Below are positions 9,176 through 22,156 of a DNA stretch of 54,074 bases, in pieces (position 1 is the stretch's first letter; each line of letters opens with the position of its first letter). The DNA is from Prevotella sp. P5-108 (GTDB taxonomy: Bacteria > Bacteroidota > Bacteroidia > Bacteroidales > Bacteroidaceae). The notes under the pieces were generated by a model. It saw nothing but the letters and a program-made list of their open reading frames with translations. It made no database searches and was not told where the DNA came from. The stretch is from the NCBI RefSeq assembly GCF_002251385.1, contig NZ_NPJJ01000051.1, forward strand, positions 1 to 54,074, read 5' to 3'. The position numbers and the translations under genes are program-made.

Positions 9176-9183
9176 TAATTTTG
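9176..9183 (+). promoter_or_regulatory. -7 box of the lacI-malQ-susBA operon promoter
   Basis: TAATTTTG fits TAnnTTTG and lies 17 bp ahead of the lacI ATG, implying a very short leader. No clear -33 TTG was found at the expected distance. Short gaps between the following genes suggest that this promoter drives everything to about 20359. Confidence 0.65.
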
Positions 9184-9200
9184 CGACATAACTGAAAACC

Positions 9201-10232
9201 ATGGCAGATAAGTCACCTATGACAATGCGAGACATAGCCCGCGACTTGGGCATCTCGGTAGCGACAGTCAGTCGTGCGCTCAACGACAGTCCCCGCATCA
9301 GCGCGTCACAAAAAGAACGCATCAAGGCATACGCGAAAGAACATAACTTTTGCCCGAATGTCATTGGTGAGGCGTTGCGCCACACCCATAGCCAGCCAAT
9401 GAAGGTTATCGGCGTAATCATTCCTGAGTTTGTGCATTACTACTTTTCGTCTATCCTCTCGGGAATAGAAGAGGAAGCGCGTGCGCGCGGTTATCGTGTG
9501 ATGGTGGCACAGAGCAACGAGCGTTACGACAAGGAGGTGGCAATCTGCGACGACTTCTATAAGAATAAGGTGTGTGGCGTCATCGTGTCGCAAGCCAAGG
9601 ATACCAGACAGTATGACCACTTCCGCCAGCTTATGGACAATGGGGTGCCACTTGTGTTTTATGACCGTATCTGCACCGGCGTCAACGGTTCGCGAGTGGT
9701 GGTGGATGATTATAACGGAGCCTTTACGGCGGTGACCCACCTGATAGATACCGGCTGCAAGCGTATCGCCTTCTATGGCTCGCCGATGAACCTGGAACTG
9801 TCGAAGAACCGCTATAACGGCTATCGTGACGCCTTGGCCAAAAACGGATTGAAGATAGACGAAAAACTTGTGCGTATATGTGACAACCGCGCGCAGGCTG
9901 AGGCAATTACACCCGAAATACTCTCTCTGCCTGACGACGAGCGCCCCGACGCCTTCTTCGCCATCAACGACGACACCGCCATAGGCATACTCTACACCGC
10001 CAAACGCATGGGGTTCGGCATCCCCAACGACATAAGCATCTGCGGATTTACCAACGGCGAACGTGCCATAGCCTGCGACCCGATGCTCACCACGGTGGAA
10101 CAACGTGGCGTGGTTGTGGGTGAGGAGGCTGCCAATATACTCATCAGCCAGGTGGAAGGTTCGCTGCCGCGTAATGAGGTGGCCATGCGTGTGGTGAGGA
10201 CGCGACTGGTCGTGAGAGGCACCACCCGCTGA
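9201..10232 (+). CDS. LacI-family transcriptional regulator of the starch locus
   Basis: A 343-residue DNA-binding regulator. The N-terminal LacI helix-turn-helix is clear (residues about 6-30, RDIARDLGISVATVSRALND), followed by a hinge helix and a periplasmic-binding-protein-like effector domain (about 63-340, VIGVIIPEFVHYYFS and DAFFAINDDTAIG). It heads the plus-strand operon and is divergent from susC. Bacteroides thetaiotaomicron uses a different kind of regulator, the membrane-bound SusR; a soluble LacI-type protein here implies sensing of a cytoplasmic sugar, which suits the MFS importer next door. It is the likely binder of the palindromes at 9108 and 2243 (inference). Confidence 0.92.
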   Translation: MADKSPMTMRDIARDLGISVATVSRALNDSPRISASQKERIKAYAKEHNFCPNVIGEALRHTHSQPMKVIGVIIPEFVHYYFSSILSGIEEEARARGYRVMVAQSNERYDKEVAICDDFYKNKVCGVIVSQAKDTRQYDHFRQLMDNGVPLVFYDRICTGVNGSRVVVDDYNGAFTAVTHLIDTGCKRIAFYGSPMNLELSKNRYNGYRDALAKNGLKIDEKLVRICDNRAQAEAITPEILSLPDDERPDAFFAINDDTAIGILYTAKRMGFGIPNDISICGFTNGERAIACDPMLTTVEQRGVVVGEEAANILISQVEGSLPRNEVAMRVVRTRLVVRGTTR

Positions 10233-10269
10233 ACGGATAAAAAACAGAATAACAGAAAACCAAATAACA

Positions 10270-11580
10270 ATGACCCAAAAGCCTAATCTTTCATTCTGGA
10301 AACTCTGGAATTTGAGTTTCGGATTCTTTGGCGTACAGATAGCTTACGCCCTGCAAAGCGCCAACATATCGCGCATCTTTGCCACACTGGGGGCTGACCC
10401 CCACAACCTCAGCTATTTCTGGATATTGCCTCCTCTGATGGGCATCCTCGTACAACCCATAGTAGGCACGCTCAGCGACAGGACATGGTGTCGCTTCGGG
10501 CGTCGCATCCCGTACCTCTTCGTAGGAGCCACAGTGGCTGTACTGGTAATGTGCCTGCTGCCCAATGCCGGTTCGTTCGGTATGGCTGTCGGCACGGCCA
10601 TGGTCTTCGGACTTATCTCGCTGATGTTTCTCGACACGAGCATCAATATGGCCATGCAGCCATTCAAGATGCTTGTGGGCGACATGGTGAATGAGGAACA
10701 GAAGTCGCTCGCCTACTCCATCCAGTCATTTCTCTGTAATGCCGGTTCGCTTGTAGGCTACGTATTTCCGTTCTTTTTTACGGCTCTCGGCATTTCCAAC
10801 GAAGCCGCAAAGGGCGTAATACCCGACTCAGTCATCTATTCGTTCTATGTCGGAGCTGCCATACTCATCCTCTGCGTCATCTTCACCACGGCGAAGGTAA
10901 AAGAGTGGACCCCCGCGGAATACGCCGAATACAACGAGGCCCAGCCTCAGACAGAAAAGAAGTGCGCAGGCTGGATAACGCTTCTCAAGAATGCGCCGAC
11001 GATGTTCTGGAAGGTCGGACTCGTACAGTTCTTCTGCTGGGCTGCCTTTATGTATATGTGGACCTACACCAACGGTACCATTGCCGAAACCGTATGGCAC
11101 ACCACCGACGTGGTTTCCAAGGGCTACCAGGAGGCGGGCAACTGGGTTGGCGTGCTGTTCTTCTGGCAAGCCATCGGGTCGGTGCTGTGGGCTATGGCGC
11201 TTCCGAAGTTCAAGAACGAGAAGCTGGCTTACGCCCTTAGCCTGATCATCGGCGGAATAGGCTTTGCCCTTGTGCCGTTTATCGGCGACAAGAACATGCT
11301 CGTACTGCCCTTCCTGCTCATAGGCTGTGCTTGGGCAGCCATGCTCGCCATGCCGTTTGCCTTTGTCACCAACGCCCTTGAGGGCTACAGCCATAAGGGC
11401 GCTTATCTCGGACTCTTCAACGGCACCATCTGTATTCCCCAGATTGTGGCAGCCCTGTGTGGCGGCCACCTCCTTCATCTCGTCGGCTCCCACCAGAGCC
11501 ACATGATGATTGTGGCTGGCGTATTGCTTGTCTGCGGTGCCTTCTCTGTGGCAGCCATCAGGAGCAACAGGAATAAATAG
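10270..11580 (+). CDS. MFS sugar transporter, probably maltose/maltodextrin importer
   Basis: A 436-residue inner-membrane transporter of the major facilitator superfamily, closest by eye to the SLC45/GPH-like sugar symporters. About twelve hydrophobic segments are visible. The conserved loop after the second helix reads GTLSDRTWCRFGRRIPYLF, and a strongly hydrophilic loop near residues 210-235 separates the two halves. It lies 37 bp behind lacI and 35 bp ahead of the amylomaltase gene. That context predicts uptake of maltose or short maltodextrins from the periplasm into the cytoplasm, where GH77 acts. Substrate is inferred from context only. Confidence 0.88.
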   Translation: MTQKPNLSFWKLWNLSFGFFGVQIAYALQSANISRIFATLGADPHNLSYFWILPPLMGILVQPIVGTLSDRTWCRFGRRIPYLFVGATVAVLVMCLLPNAGSFGMAVGTAMVFGLISLMFLDTSINMAMQPFKMLVGDMVNEEQKSLAYSIQSFLCNAGSLVGYVFPFFFTALGISNEAAKGVIPDSVIYSFYVGAAILILCVIFTTAKVKEWTPAEYAEYNEAQPQTEKKCAGWITLLKNAPTMFWKVGLVQFFCWAAFMYMWTYTNGTIAETVWHTTDVVSKGYQEAGNWVGVLFFWQAIGSVLWAMALPKFKNEKLAYALSLIIGGIGFALVPFIGDKNMLVLPFLLIGCAWAAMLAMPFAFVTNALEGYSHKGAYLGLFNGTICIPQIVAALCGGHLLHLVGSHQSHMMIVAGVLLVCGAFSVAAIRSNRNK

Positions 11581-11615
11581 TTCTCATGGTAATAATCCTA
11601 TAACCCATATACACA

Positions 11616-16452
<4,837 letters not shown>

Positions 16453-16474
16453 CCGCAACTCCACAGCATCTGGC

Positions 16475-18412
16475 ATGAAGAAGAAATATATGTTACCGGC
16501 ATTTCTTGCCGCAATGATTACGGTCGGAGCCAACGCGCAGGGACGCTTTGACGAGATGACTTACGACAAGACCAAGACCGTGTTCCGCCTCAATGCGCCC
16601 TCCCTCCCTAAAGTGCGTATCTATAAGAACGGACAGGGCGGCCGACCCGTCAAGACCGTGAAGATGCGTGCCATCGGCGACAACCGCTGGGAGGCTACGG
16701 TAAAGGGCGACCTCGGCGGCATGTTCTATACTTTCGACATCGGCAGAGGCGAGTGCCCAGGCACGTTTGCCAAGGCTGTAGGTGTCAACGGCAGCCGTGG
16801 TGCCATCATCAATATGGCTGACACCGACCCCGTGGGCTGGGCCGACGACCAGCGTCCGCCTCTCGCATCGCCTGCCGACCTCGTGATTTACGAGCTCCAC
16901 ATGCGCGACTTCTCCATCAGCCCCACTTCGGGCCTTCAGCACCGTGGCAAGTATCTGGCTCTGACCGAGCCTCGCGCCATCGACTATCTGAAGCGCCTTG
17001 GCGTCAACGCCATCCATTTCCAGCCCTTGTTCGACTTCGCATCGATAGATGAGACGCAGCTCTATCGCCCCCAGTTCAACTGGGGCTACGACCCGAAGAA
17101 TTACAATGTGCCTGAGGGCAGTTATTCCACCGACCCATATCAGCCAGGGGTGCGCATACGCGAGTTCAAGGCGATGGTGCAGGCGCTCCACAAGGCTGGC
17201 ATCCGTGTCATCTTCGATGCCGTCTACAATCATACGTTCGACATCGCCGGAAGCAACTTCCAGCTTACCTACCCTGACTATTACTATCGCAAGACTGCCG
17301 ACGGACGCTACTCCGATGGCTCGGGCTGCGGCAACGAGACTGCCTCGGAGCGGCCGTTGATGCGCGAGTTTATGATAGAGAGCGTCAAGTACTGGGTCAA
17401 TGAGTTCCACATCGACGGATTTCGCTTCGACCTCATGGGCATTCACGACATCGAGACGATGAACCAGATACGTGCCGCCGTAGACCAGATTGACCCCACA
17501 TTATATATATATGGTGAGGGCTGGAGTGCCGGCGCGTGTGCCTATCCGCAGGACAGACTTGCCATGAAGGCCAACACCCACCGTCTGAATGGCATCGGAG
17601 CGTTCAGCGACGACATGCGCGATGCGCTGCGTGGCCCGTTCAGCGACGACACCAAGGGTGCGTTCCTCGCCGGTATCAAGGGCGAGGAGGAGAGCCTCAA
17701 GTTCGGCATCGTGGGCGGCATCGCTCATAAGCAGGTCGACATGGCGCGCGTCAACTACGACAAGCAACCGTGGGCAAACGAGCCTACGCAGCAGATTAGC
17801 TATGTGAGCTGTCACGACGATATGTGTCTCGTAGACCGACTCAAGGCGAGCATTCCCGGACTCTCCGACGCGACGAGATCCGAAGCCGACCGCATGGCAG
17901 AGCTCATCCGTCTCGACTTGCTGGCCCAGACGGCGGTCTTCACCTCGCAGGGTGTGCCTTTCATGTTGGCTGGCGAAGAGATGCTGCGCGACAAGAAGGG
18001 TGTGCACAACAGCTTTGCCTCGCCCGACAGTATCAATGAGTTCAACTGGGACAACCTCAAGCAGCACCCACAGGTCTTTGAGTATTACCGCGCCCTGATA
18101 GGCCTCCGCAAGCATCATCCTGCCTTCCGCCTCGCCAGTGCCGACGCCGTAAGGAGTCATCTGGAGTTTATCGCCACCGGCGACTGCCTCGTGGCGTTCC
18201 GCCTGAAGGACCTCGAGGGCATCGATACGTGGAGAGAGATTGTCGTCATCCTTAACGCCAACCGGGCTGCTGTGCCCGTGACCGTCCCCGAGGGCGAATA
18301 CACGGTGGCCTGCTGCAACGGCGTCATCTCCGAAGCCGGCATAGGCATGCCCGTCAAGGGCAGCGAGGTGGTGGTGCCCCGCCAGTCGGCAATGATACTC
18401 TACAAGAAGTAA
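16475..18412 (+). CDS. pulA: Type I pullulanase (GH13) with N-terminal CBM48
   Basis: A 645-residue exported debranching enzyme that hydrolyses alpha-1,6 links in pullulan and limit dextrins. The start at 16475 (MKKKYMLPAFLAAMITVGANAQ) gives a signal peptide; the longer open frame from 16406 has none. An N-terminal CBM48-like domain covers about residues 25-120. The pullulanase signature region reads NWGYDPKNYNVPEGSYS. Catalytic residues are nucleophile D319 in DGFRFD, acid/base E348 in YGEGW and D448 in SCHDD. Gaps of 22 and 18 bp to its neighbours place it in the operon. Location is probably periplasmic, as there is no lipobox. Confidence 0.92.
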   Translation: MKKKYMLPAFLAAMITVGANAQGRFDEMTYDKTKTVFRLNAPSLPKVRIYKNGQGGRPVKTVKMRAIGDNRWEATVKGDLGGMFYTFDIGRGECPGTFAKAVGVNGSRGAIINMADTDPVGWADDQRPPLASPADLVIYELHMRDFSISPTSGLQHRGKYLALTEPRAIDYLKRLGVNAIHFQPLFDFASIDETQLYRPQFNWGYDPKNYNVPEGSYSTDPYQPGVRIREFKAMVQALHKAGIRVIFDAVYNHTFDIAGSNFQLTYPDYYYRKTADGRYSDGSGCGNETASERPLMREFMIESVKYWVNEFHIDGFRFDLMGIHDIETMNQIRAAVDQIDPTLYIYGEGWSAGACAYPQDRLAMKANTHRLNGIGAFSDDMRDALRGPFSDDTKGAFLAGIKGEEESLKFGIVGGIAHKQVDMARVNYDKQPWANEPTQQISYVSCHDDMCLVDRLKASIPGLSDATRSEADRMAELIRLDLLAQTAVFTSQGVPFMLAGEEMLRDKKGVHNSFASPDSINEFNWDNLKQHPQVFEYYRALIGLRKHHPAFRLASADAVRSHLEFIATGDCLVAFRLKDLEGIDTWREIVVILNANRAAVPVTVPEGEYTVACCNGVISEAGIGMPVKGSEVVVPRQSAMILYKK

Positions 18413-18430
18413 AACCATAATAAAAACAAG

Positions 18431-20359
18431 ATGATGAAGAAAAAACTGCTATCATTAGTAATGCTTATGAGTGCTATGAGCTTGCATGCGGGAGTAAAGG
18501 TAGACCGCATCGAACCCACCAACTGGTATGTCGGCATGAAGGATGCCTCGCTCCAGCTGATGGTATATGGCAAGGACGTGCGCAATGCCGCCGTTGAGGT
18601 CAACTATCCCGGAGTGCGCATCGACTCCATCGCGCGTCTCGACTCGCCCAACTATCTCTTCGTCTACCTCAACCTTGAGGGCGCGAAGGCTGGCGAAATG
18701 ACGCTCACCTTCAAGCAGGGCAAGCAGACGCAGAAGGTGAAGTACCAGCTGAAGGAGCGCGCTATGGCGGGCGACAAGCGCATGGGCTTCACCAATGAGG
18801 ATGTGCTCTATATGCTCATGCCCGACCGCTTTGCCAATGGCAATCCCCACAACGACGCCTTCAAGAATATGCGCGACAAGACCTGCGACCGCACGGCTCC
18901 GAGCCTGCGCCACGGTGGCGACCTTGAGGGTATACGCCAGCACCTCGACTATTTCACTCAACTTGGCGTCACGGCGCTGTGGTTCACGCCCGTACTCGAG
19001 AACGATAGCCCCAGCAATGGCACCAGCTCCTCCTACCACGGCTACGCCACGACCGACTATTATCGCGTCGACCCGCGTTTCGGAACCAATGAGGAGTATA
19101 AGCGTCTCATCGACGAGGCCCACAGCAAGGGTCTGAAGGTGGTGATGGACATGATTTTCAATCATTGCGGCTTTGAGCATCCCTGGGTGGCAGATATGCC
19201 GTCCAAAGACTGGTTCAACACGCCCGAATGGCTGCTTCCCGAATACCAGACCGCAGCCCACCAAAAGAAGATGGACACCGTAGACGGAAAGGCTAAAGTC
19301 AACGACAAGTATCTGCAGACCAGCTATAAGCTCACACCCGTGCTCGATCCCTACGCCAGCAAGGTAGACCTGAAAGAGACGGTCGACGGTTGGTTCGTGC
19401 CCACCATGCCCGACCTCAACCAGCGCAATCCGCACGTCATGAAGTATCTTATCCAGAACAGTGAGTGGTGGATTGAGACTGTTGGCATTGACGGCATCCG
19501 CATGGACACTTATCCCTATGCCGACCGCGATGGCATGGCTCTCTGGATGCAGACGCTCGACCGCGAATACCCCAACTTCAACACCGTGGGTGAGACGTGG
19601 GTCACCGAGCCTGCCTATACGGCTGCCTGGCAGAAGGACAGCAAGCTCTCCGAGAAGAACAGCTATCTGAAGACCGTCATGGACTTCGCCTTCTACGACC
19701 GCATCAATCTGGCTAAGCACGAGGAGACCGACGACTGGTGGAATGGCATGAACCGCATATACAATGTGTTGTGCTATGACTATCTTTATGCCAATCCCAA
19801 GAGCGTGATGGCGTTTATTGAGAACCACGACACCGACCGCTTCTTGGGTACGGGCAAAGATACGTTGGCTCTCAAGCAGGCACTGGCTCTGCTGCTGACC
19901 ATAAACCGTATTCCGCAGCTCTACTACGGCACCGAAGTACTCATGAATGGCACCAAGTCTGTCACCGACGGCAATGTGCGCAAGGACTTCCCCGGTGGAT
20001 GGGCTGGCGACGCTACCAACGCCTTCACAGCTGAAGGACGCACCAAGGCGCAGAACGATATGTTCAGCTGGACAAGCCGACTGCTCCACTGGCGACAAGG
20101 TAACGAGGTGATTACGAAGGGTTCCCAGACCCAGTTCTGCCCCTACCGTGGCATTTATGTGGTGGCGCGTCAGTATAAAGGCAAGACCGTCATGACCGTC
20201 ATCAATGGCAGAAACGAGGCAGCCGAGCTCGACATCAAGCGTTATGCTGAGATTATCGGCAACGCCGTGAAAGCCACAGATGTGACGACGGGCAGATCCG
20301 TAATCATCAACCACAACGTAAAACTCCGTCCCCGCCAGACCATGGTGCTGGACTTCTAA
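18431..20359 (+). CDS. susA: Neopullulanase/cyclomaltodextrinase-type GH13, SusA-like
   Basis: A 642-residue exported GH13 enzyme, the last gene of the operon. The signal peptide MMKKKLLSLVMLMSAMSLHAG is followed by an N-terminal cyclomaltodextrinase-type beta domain (about 22-115). The barrel shows MDMIFNHCG, DGIRMD with nucleophile D359, VGETWV with acid/base E388 and ENHD with D467. The family cleaves alpha-1,4 links in pullulan, cyclodextrins and maltodextrins; in Bacteroides SusA works in the periplasm. Start could also be the second ATG at 18434. The gene is followed by a repeat-rich spacer whose first palindrome may end transcription. Confidence 0.93.
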   Translation: MMKKKLLSLVMLMSAMSLHAGVKVDRIEPTNWYVGMKDASLQLMVYGKDVRNAAVEVNYPGVRIDSIARLDSPNYLFVYLNLEGAKAGEMTLTFKQGKQTQKVKYQLKERAMAGDKRMGFTNEDVLYMLMPDRFANGNPHNDAFKNMRDKTCDRTAPSLRHGGDLEGIRQHLDYFTQLGVTALWFTPVLENDSPSNGTSSSYHGYATTDYYRVDPRFGTNEEYKRLIDEAHSKGLKVVMDMIFNHCGFEHPWVADMPSKDWFNTPEWLLPEYQTAAHQKKMDTVDGKAKVNDKYLQTSYKLTPVLDPYASKVDLKETVDGWFVPTMPDLNQRNPHVMKYLIQNSEWWIETVGIDGIRMDTYPYADRDGMALWMQTLDREYPNFNTVGETWVTEPAYTAAWQKDSKLSEKNSYLKTVMDFAFYDRINLAKHEETDDWWNGMNRIYNVLCYDYLYANPKSVMAFIENHDTDRFLGTGKDTLALKQALALLLTINRIPQLYYGTEVLMNGTKSVTDGNVRKDFPGGWAGDATNAFTAEGRTKAQNDMFSWTSRLLHWRQGNEVITKGSQTQFCPYRGIYVVARQYKGKTVMTVINGRNEAAELDIKRYAEIIGNAVKATDVTTGRSVIINHNVKLRPRQTMVLDF

Positions 20360-20370
20360 AACAAACAGAA

Positions 20371-20514
20371 GCCCTTCCCCAACCCTCCCCAAGGGGAGGG
20401 CGTCAAACAAAAGCCCCATCCCAACCTTCCCCAAGGGGAAGGAGTTTCTTCTTGCTGTATTTAAGGCAGTTAGAGAACACTCCTTCCTCTTGGTGGAGAT
20501 GGTTAGGATGGGGC
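20371..20514. repeat. REPIN-like palindromic element, family I (half plus full copy)
   Basis: A half copy with CCCTCCCCAAGGGGAGGG (20383-20400) is followed by a full copy at 20413-20514. The full copy has a left arm beginning GCCCCATCCCAACC with CCTTCCCCAAGGGGAAGG, a core around TGCTGTATTTAAGGCAGTT, and an inverted right arm ending GGATGGGGC. It follows susA immediately and can form a strong hairpin, so it may also serve as that operon's terminator. Related copies occur at 21188, 31102, 31661 and 35990. Confidence 0.75.
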
Positions 20515-20560
20515 TTATTGTAGCTCTTCCGCTCATGTTGAGAGTTCGGAGAGAGGCCTC

Positions 20561-20720
20561 CACAAGCAGCGGCAACTCTGTAGGAGTTGCGATTACACAG
20601 CCCAGGGATGCCGGCGAAGCACGCTACCCTATATGTAGACAAAGAGCGTGTGGATATGGGAAAGCCCACAAGCAGCGGCAACTCTGTAGGAGTTGCGGTT
20701 AGCCGAAGGCGTTACCCACA
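20561..20720. repeat. Repeat family II cluster, first copy
   Basis: A 31-bp sequence containing GCAACTCTGTAGGAGTTGC occurs twice exactly, at 20561-20591 and 20667-20697. The first is followed by a CCCAGGG module, the second by the module GTTAGCCGAAGGCGTTAC. The same modules recur near 30895, 31283, 36155 and 51403. No coding potential is evident. Confidence 0.75.
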
Positions 20721-20827
20721 GCAGGATAGTGGACTGAAATGTAAGGGAGAATGTTATTATACTCACTCTGATAATGCACTCCACCAATTTCCTGTCCATT
20801 ATCCCGCCAAGGGGGACGCCCTCGGTT

Positions 20828-20914
20828 GGCTCGTATCAGCCGTTACGAGGGCTCGTGCCATAAGTCACGAGGTCACGTATCAATTGTTACGAGGACACGT
20901 ATCAACCGTTACGA
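20828..20914. repeat. 22-bp tandem array of degenerate palindromes
   Basis: Four units (20828-20848, 20849-20870, 20871-20892, 20893-20914) share the pattern CGTATCA..CGTTACGAGG. Each unit is itself roughly palindromic (CTCGTAnnnn...TTACGAG). A related array stands at 45859-45945. Between this array and the family II repeat (20721-20827) nothing else was recognised. Confidence 0.7.
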
Positions 20915-20992
20915 GCCGCCAATGATAGACGCGGGCGGTTGTAACCATCCCTCCGCGGTATGCAATGTATGGATATAAGAGCCGGAAAGGCG

Positions 20993-21120
20993 TTGCTCCT
21001 TTTCACGGCTTTGCCCTCTGCGTAAAAAGTTGGTGTCGGATATTCCCGAGAACCATCTCAGGGATATCCGACACCAACCTCAGCGCCGCACCTGCGCAAG
21101 GCAGGCTGAAAAGGAGCAAA
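20993..21120. repeat. Long imperfect palindrome of about 128 bp
   Basis: The inner arms 21029-21050 and 21056-21077 pair over 22 bp with one mismatch and one wobble (GTTGGTGTCGGATAT is exact). The outer arms contain TTGCTCCTTTTCA on the left and TGAAAAGGAGCAA on the right, with a partly matching stretch between. The whole could fold into one long cruciform or hairpin. It resembles a miniature inverted-repeat element; no flanking duplication was established. Confidence 0.65.
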
Positions 21121-21131
21121 ATAAAAAAAGA

Positions 21132-21286
21132 GAAGCCCAACAGAGGCATCTCCCCAATCCTCTCCAAGGGGCGAAAAGCAACAATAAGCCCCATCTCAAC
21201 CACCTCCAAGGGCAAGGAGCATCTTCTAACCGCCTTAAACACAGTAAGAAGGGACTCCCTCCCCTTGGGGAGGGTTGGGGTGGGGC
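21132..21286. repeat. REPIN-like family I element beside rhaD (half plus full copy)
   Basis: A degenerate half copy lies at 21132-21178. The full copy (21188-21286) has inverted arms GCCCCATC...and...GGGTGGGGC around a core that reads, on the minus strand, ACTGTGTTTAAGGCGGTT. It ends 37 bp past the rhaD stop and may act as its terminator through the CCCTCCCCTTGGGGAGGG hairpin. Confidence 0.72.
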
Positions 21287-21322
21287 TTTAGGAGGGCCTT
21301 AGTTGGGGCTTTCAGTTGTATC

Positions 21323-22132
21323 CTACTTAGGCAGATTGAATGCCACGGTCATCTCCTTGAGCTGCTCTTCGCTCATGCCATCGGGCTCGTAGCCCATGCA
21401 CTTGGCATTGATGTATATCTTGGCACTCTTGGAGAGTACGTCAATCTGGTCGAAGGCATCCATGGCGTCGAGGCCCTTGGCGAAGACGCCGTGCTTCTCC
21501 CACAATACCACGTCGTAGTCTTCGAGCTCGGCGAGAGTTCCCTCTGCCAGTCCGAGGCTGCCGGGCAACTGATAAGGCACTACGCCCAAACCTAACGGAC
21601 AGAACGCCTTGGTCTCGGGAATCATGCTCCAAAGGATGTTGGTGAGCACATCCTTGCCCATAAACTTCTTGTTGTGACTCATAGCCACCAGCTCGATGGG
21701 GTGGGTGTGAACCGTGGCGGTGTAGGGTGAACCCTTCTCTATCATACGGTTGTGCACGGCCAGGTGGCTGGGCAACTCTGATGTAGGCTGGACGAGATTG
21801 TCGGCGATGATGACATAGGTCTCGCAGTCGTCGAGGATGCGGATGACGCTGCCGTTGTCCATAGGCCAGCGGGCGAGGTCGCGCATGCGCTTGCCGGTAC
21901 CCTTGCAGTAGAAGTAGCAACCACGCAGATGGGGGAGCGTGATGCCGATGTGCTTGATTTCGCCGAGGGCAGGCATGTGCCTCATCTCGTCATCCACATA
22001 CTTGCTGATATTGACAGTGATGTTGCCACCATTGCGCTCAGCCCATCCATTCTGCCACAAATAACCAGCCACTTCGGCTATCTGGTCAATCTCCTTCTTC
22101 AGGAGAGGGCGTCCGTCTAAAATACTTTTCAT
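21323..22132 (-). CDS. rhaD: Rhamnulose-1-phosphate aldolase
   Basis: A 269-residue cytoplasmic class II aldolase that splits L-rhamnulose 1-phosphate into dihydroxyacetone phosphate and L-lactaldehyde. Zinc ligands H142 and H144 in VHTHP and H214 in WEKHG, and the catalytic glutamate E119 in TSELPSH, match those of E. coli RhaD (H141, H143, H212, E117) with a shift of one or two. The length also matches. It lies 24 bp downstream of an AraC-family gene on the same strand, probably one transcript. The other rhamnose genes (isomerase, kinase, transporter) are not in this window. Confidence 0.94.
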   Translation of the reverse strand: MKSILDGRPLLKKEIDQIAEVAGYLWQNGWAERNGGNITVNISKYVDDEMRHMPALGEIKHIGITLPHLRGCYFYCKGTGKRMRDLARWPMDNGSVIRILDDCETYVIIADNLVQPTSELPSHLAVHNRMIEKGSPYTATVHTHPIELVAMSHNKKFMGKDVLTNILWSMIPETKAFCPLGLGVVPYQLPGSLGLAEGTLAELEDYDVVLWEKHGVFAKGLDAMDAFDQIDVLSKSAKIYINAKCMGYEPDGMSEEQLKEMTVAFNLPK

Positions 22133-22156
22133 GATTCTTATGATTAATGTATAACT

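Noticed and set aside
18455..20575. 706-codon minus-strand frame opposite the susA-like gene
   Set aside because: The plus strand carries a complete GH13 protein here; the opposite frame runs into repeat sequence and has no known motif.
20828..20914. Possible CRISPR array
   Set aside because: Units are adjacent 22-bp tandem repeats without spacers, and no cas gene is present.
20371..21290. Short frames reading LPLGEGWDG and the like
   Set aside because: They come from the palindromic family I repeats and change frame from copy to copy, so they are not genes.
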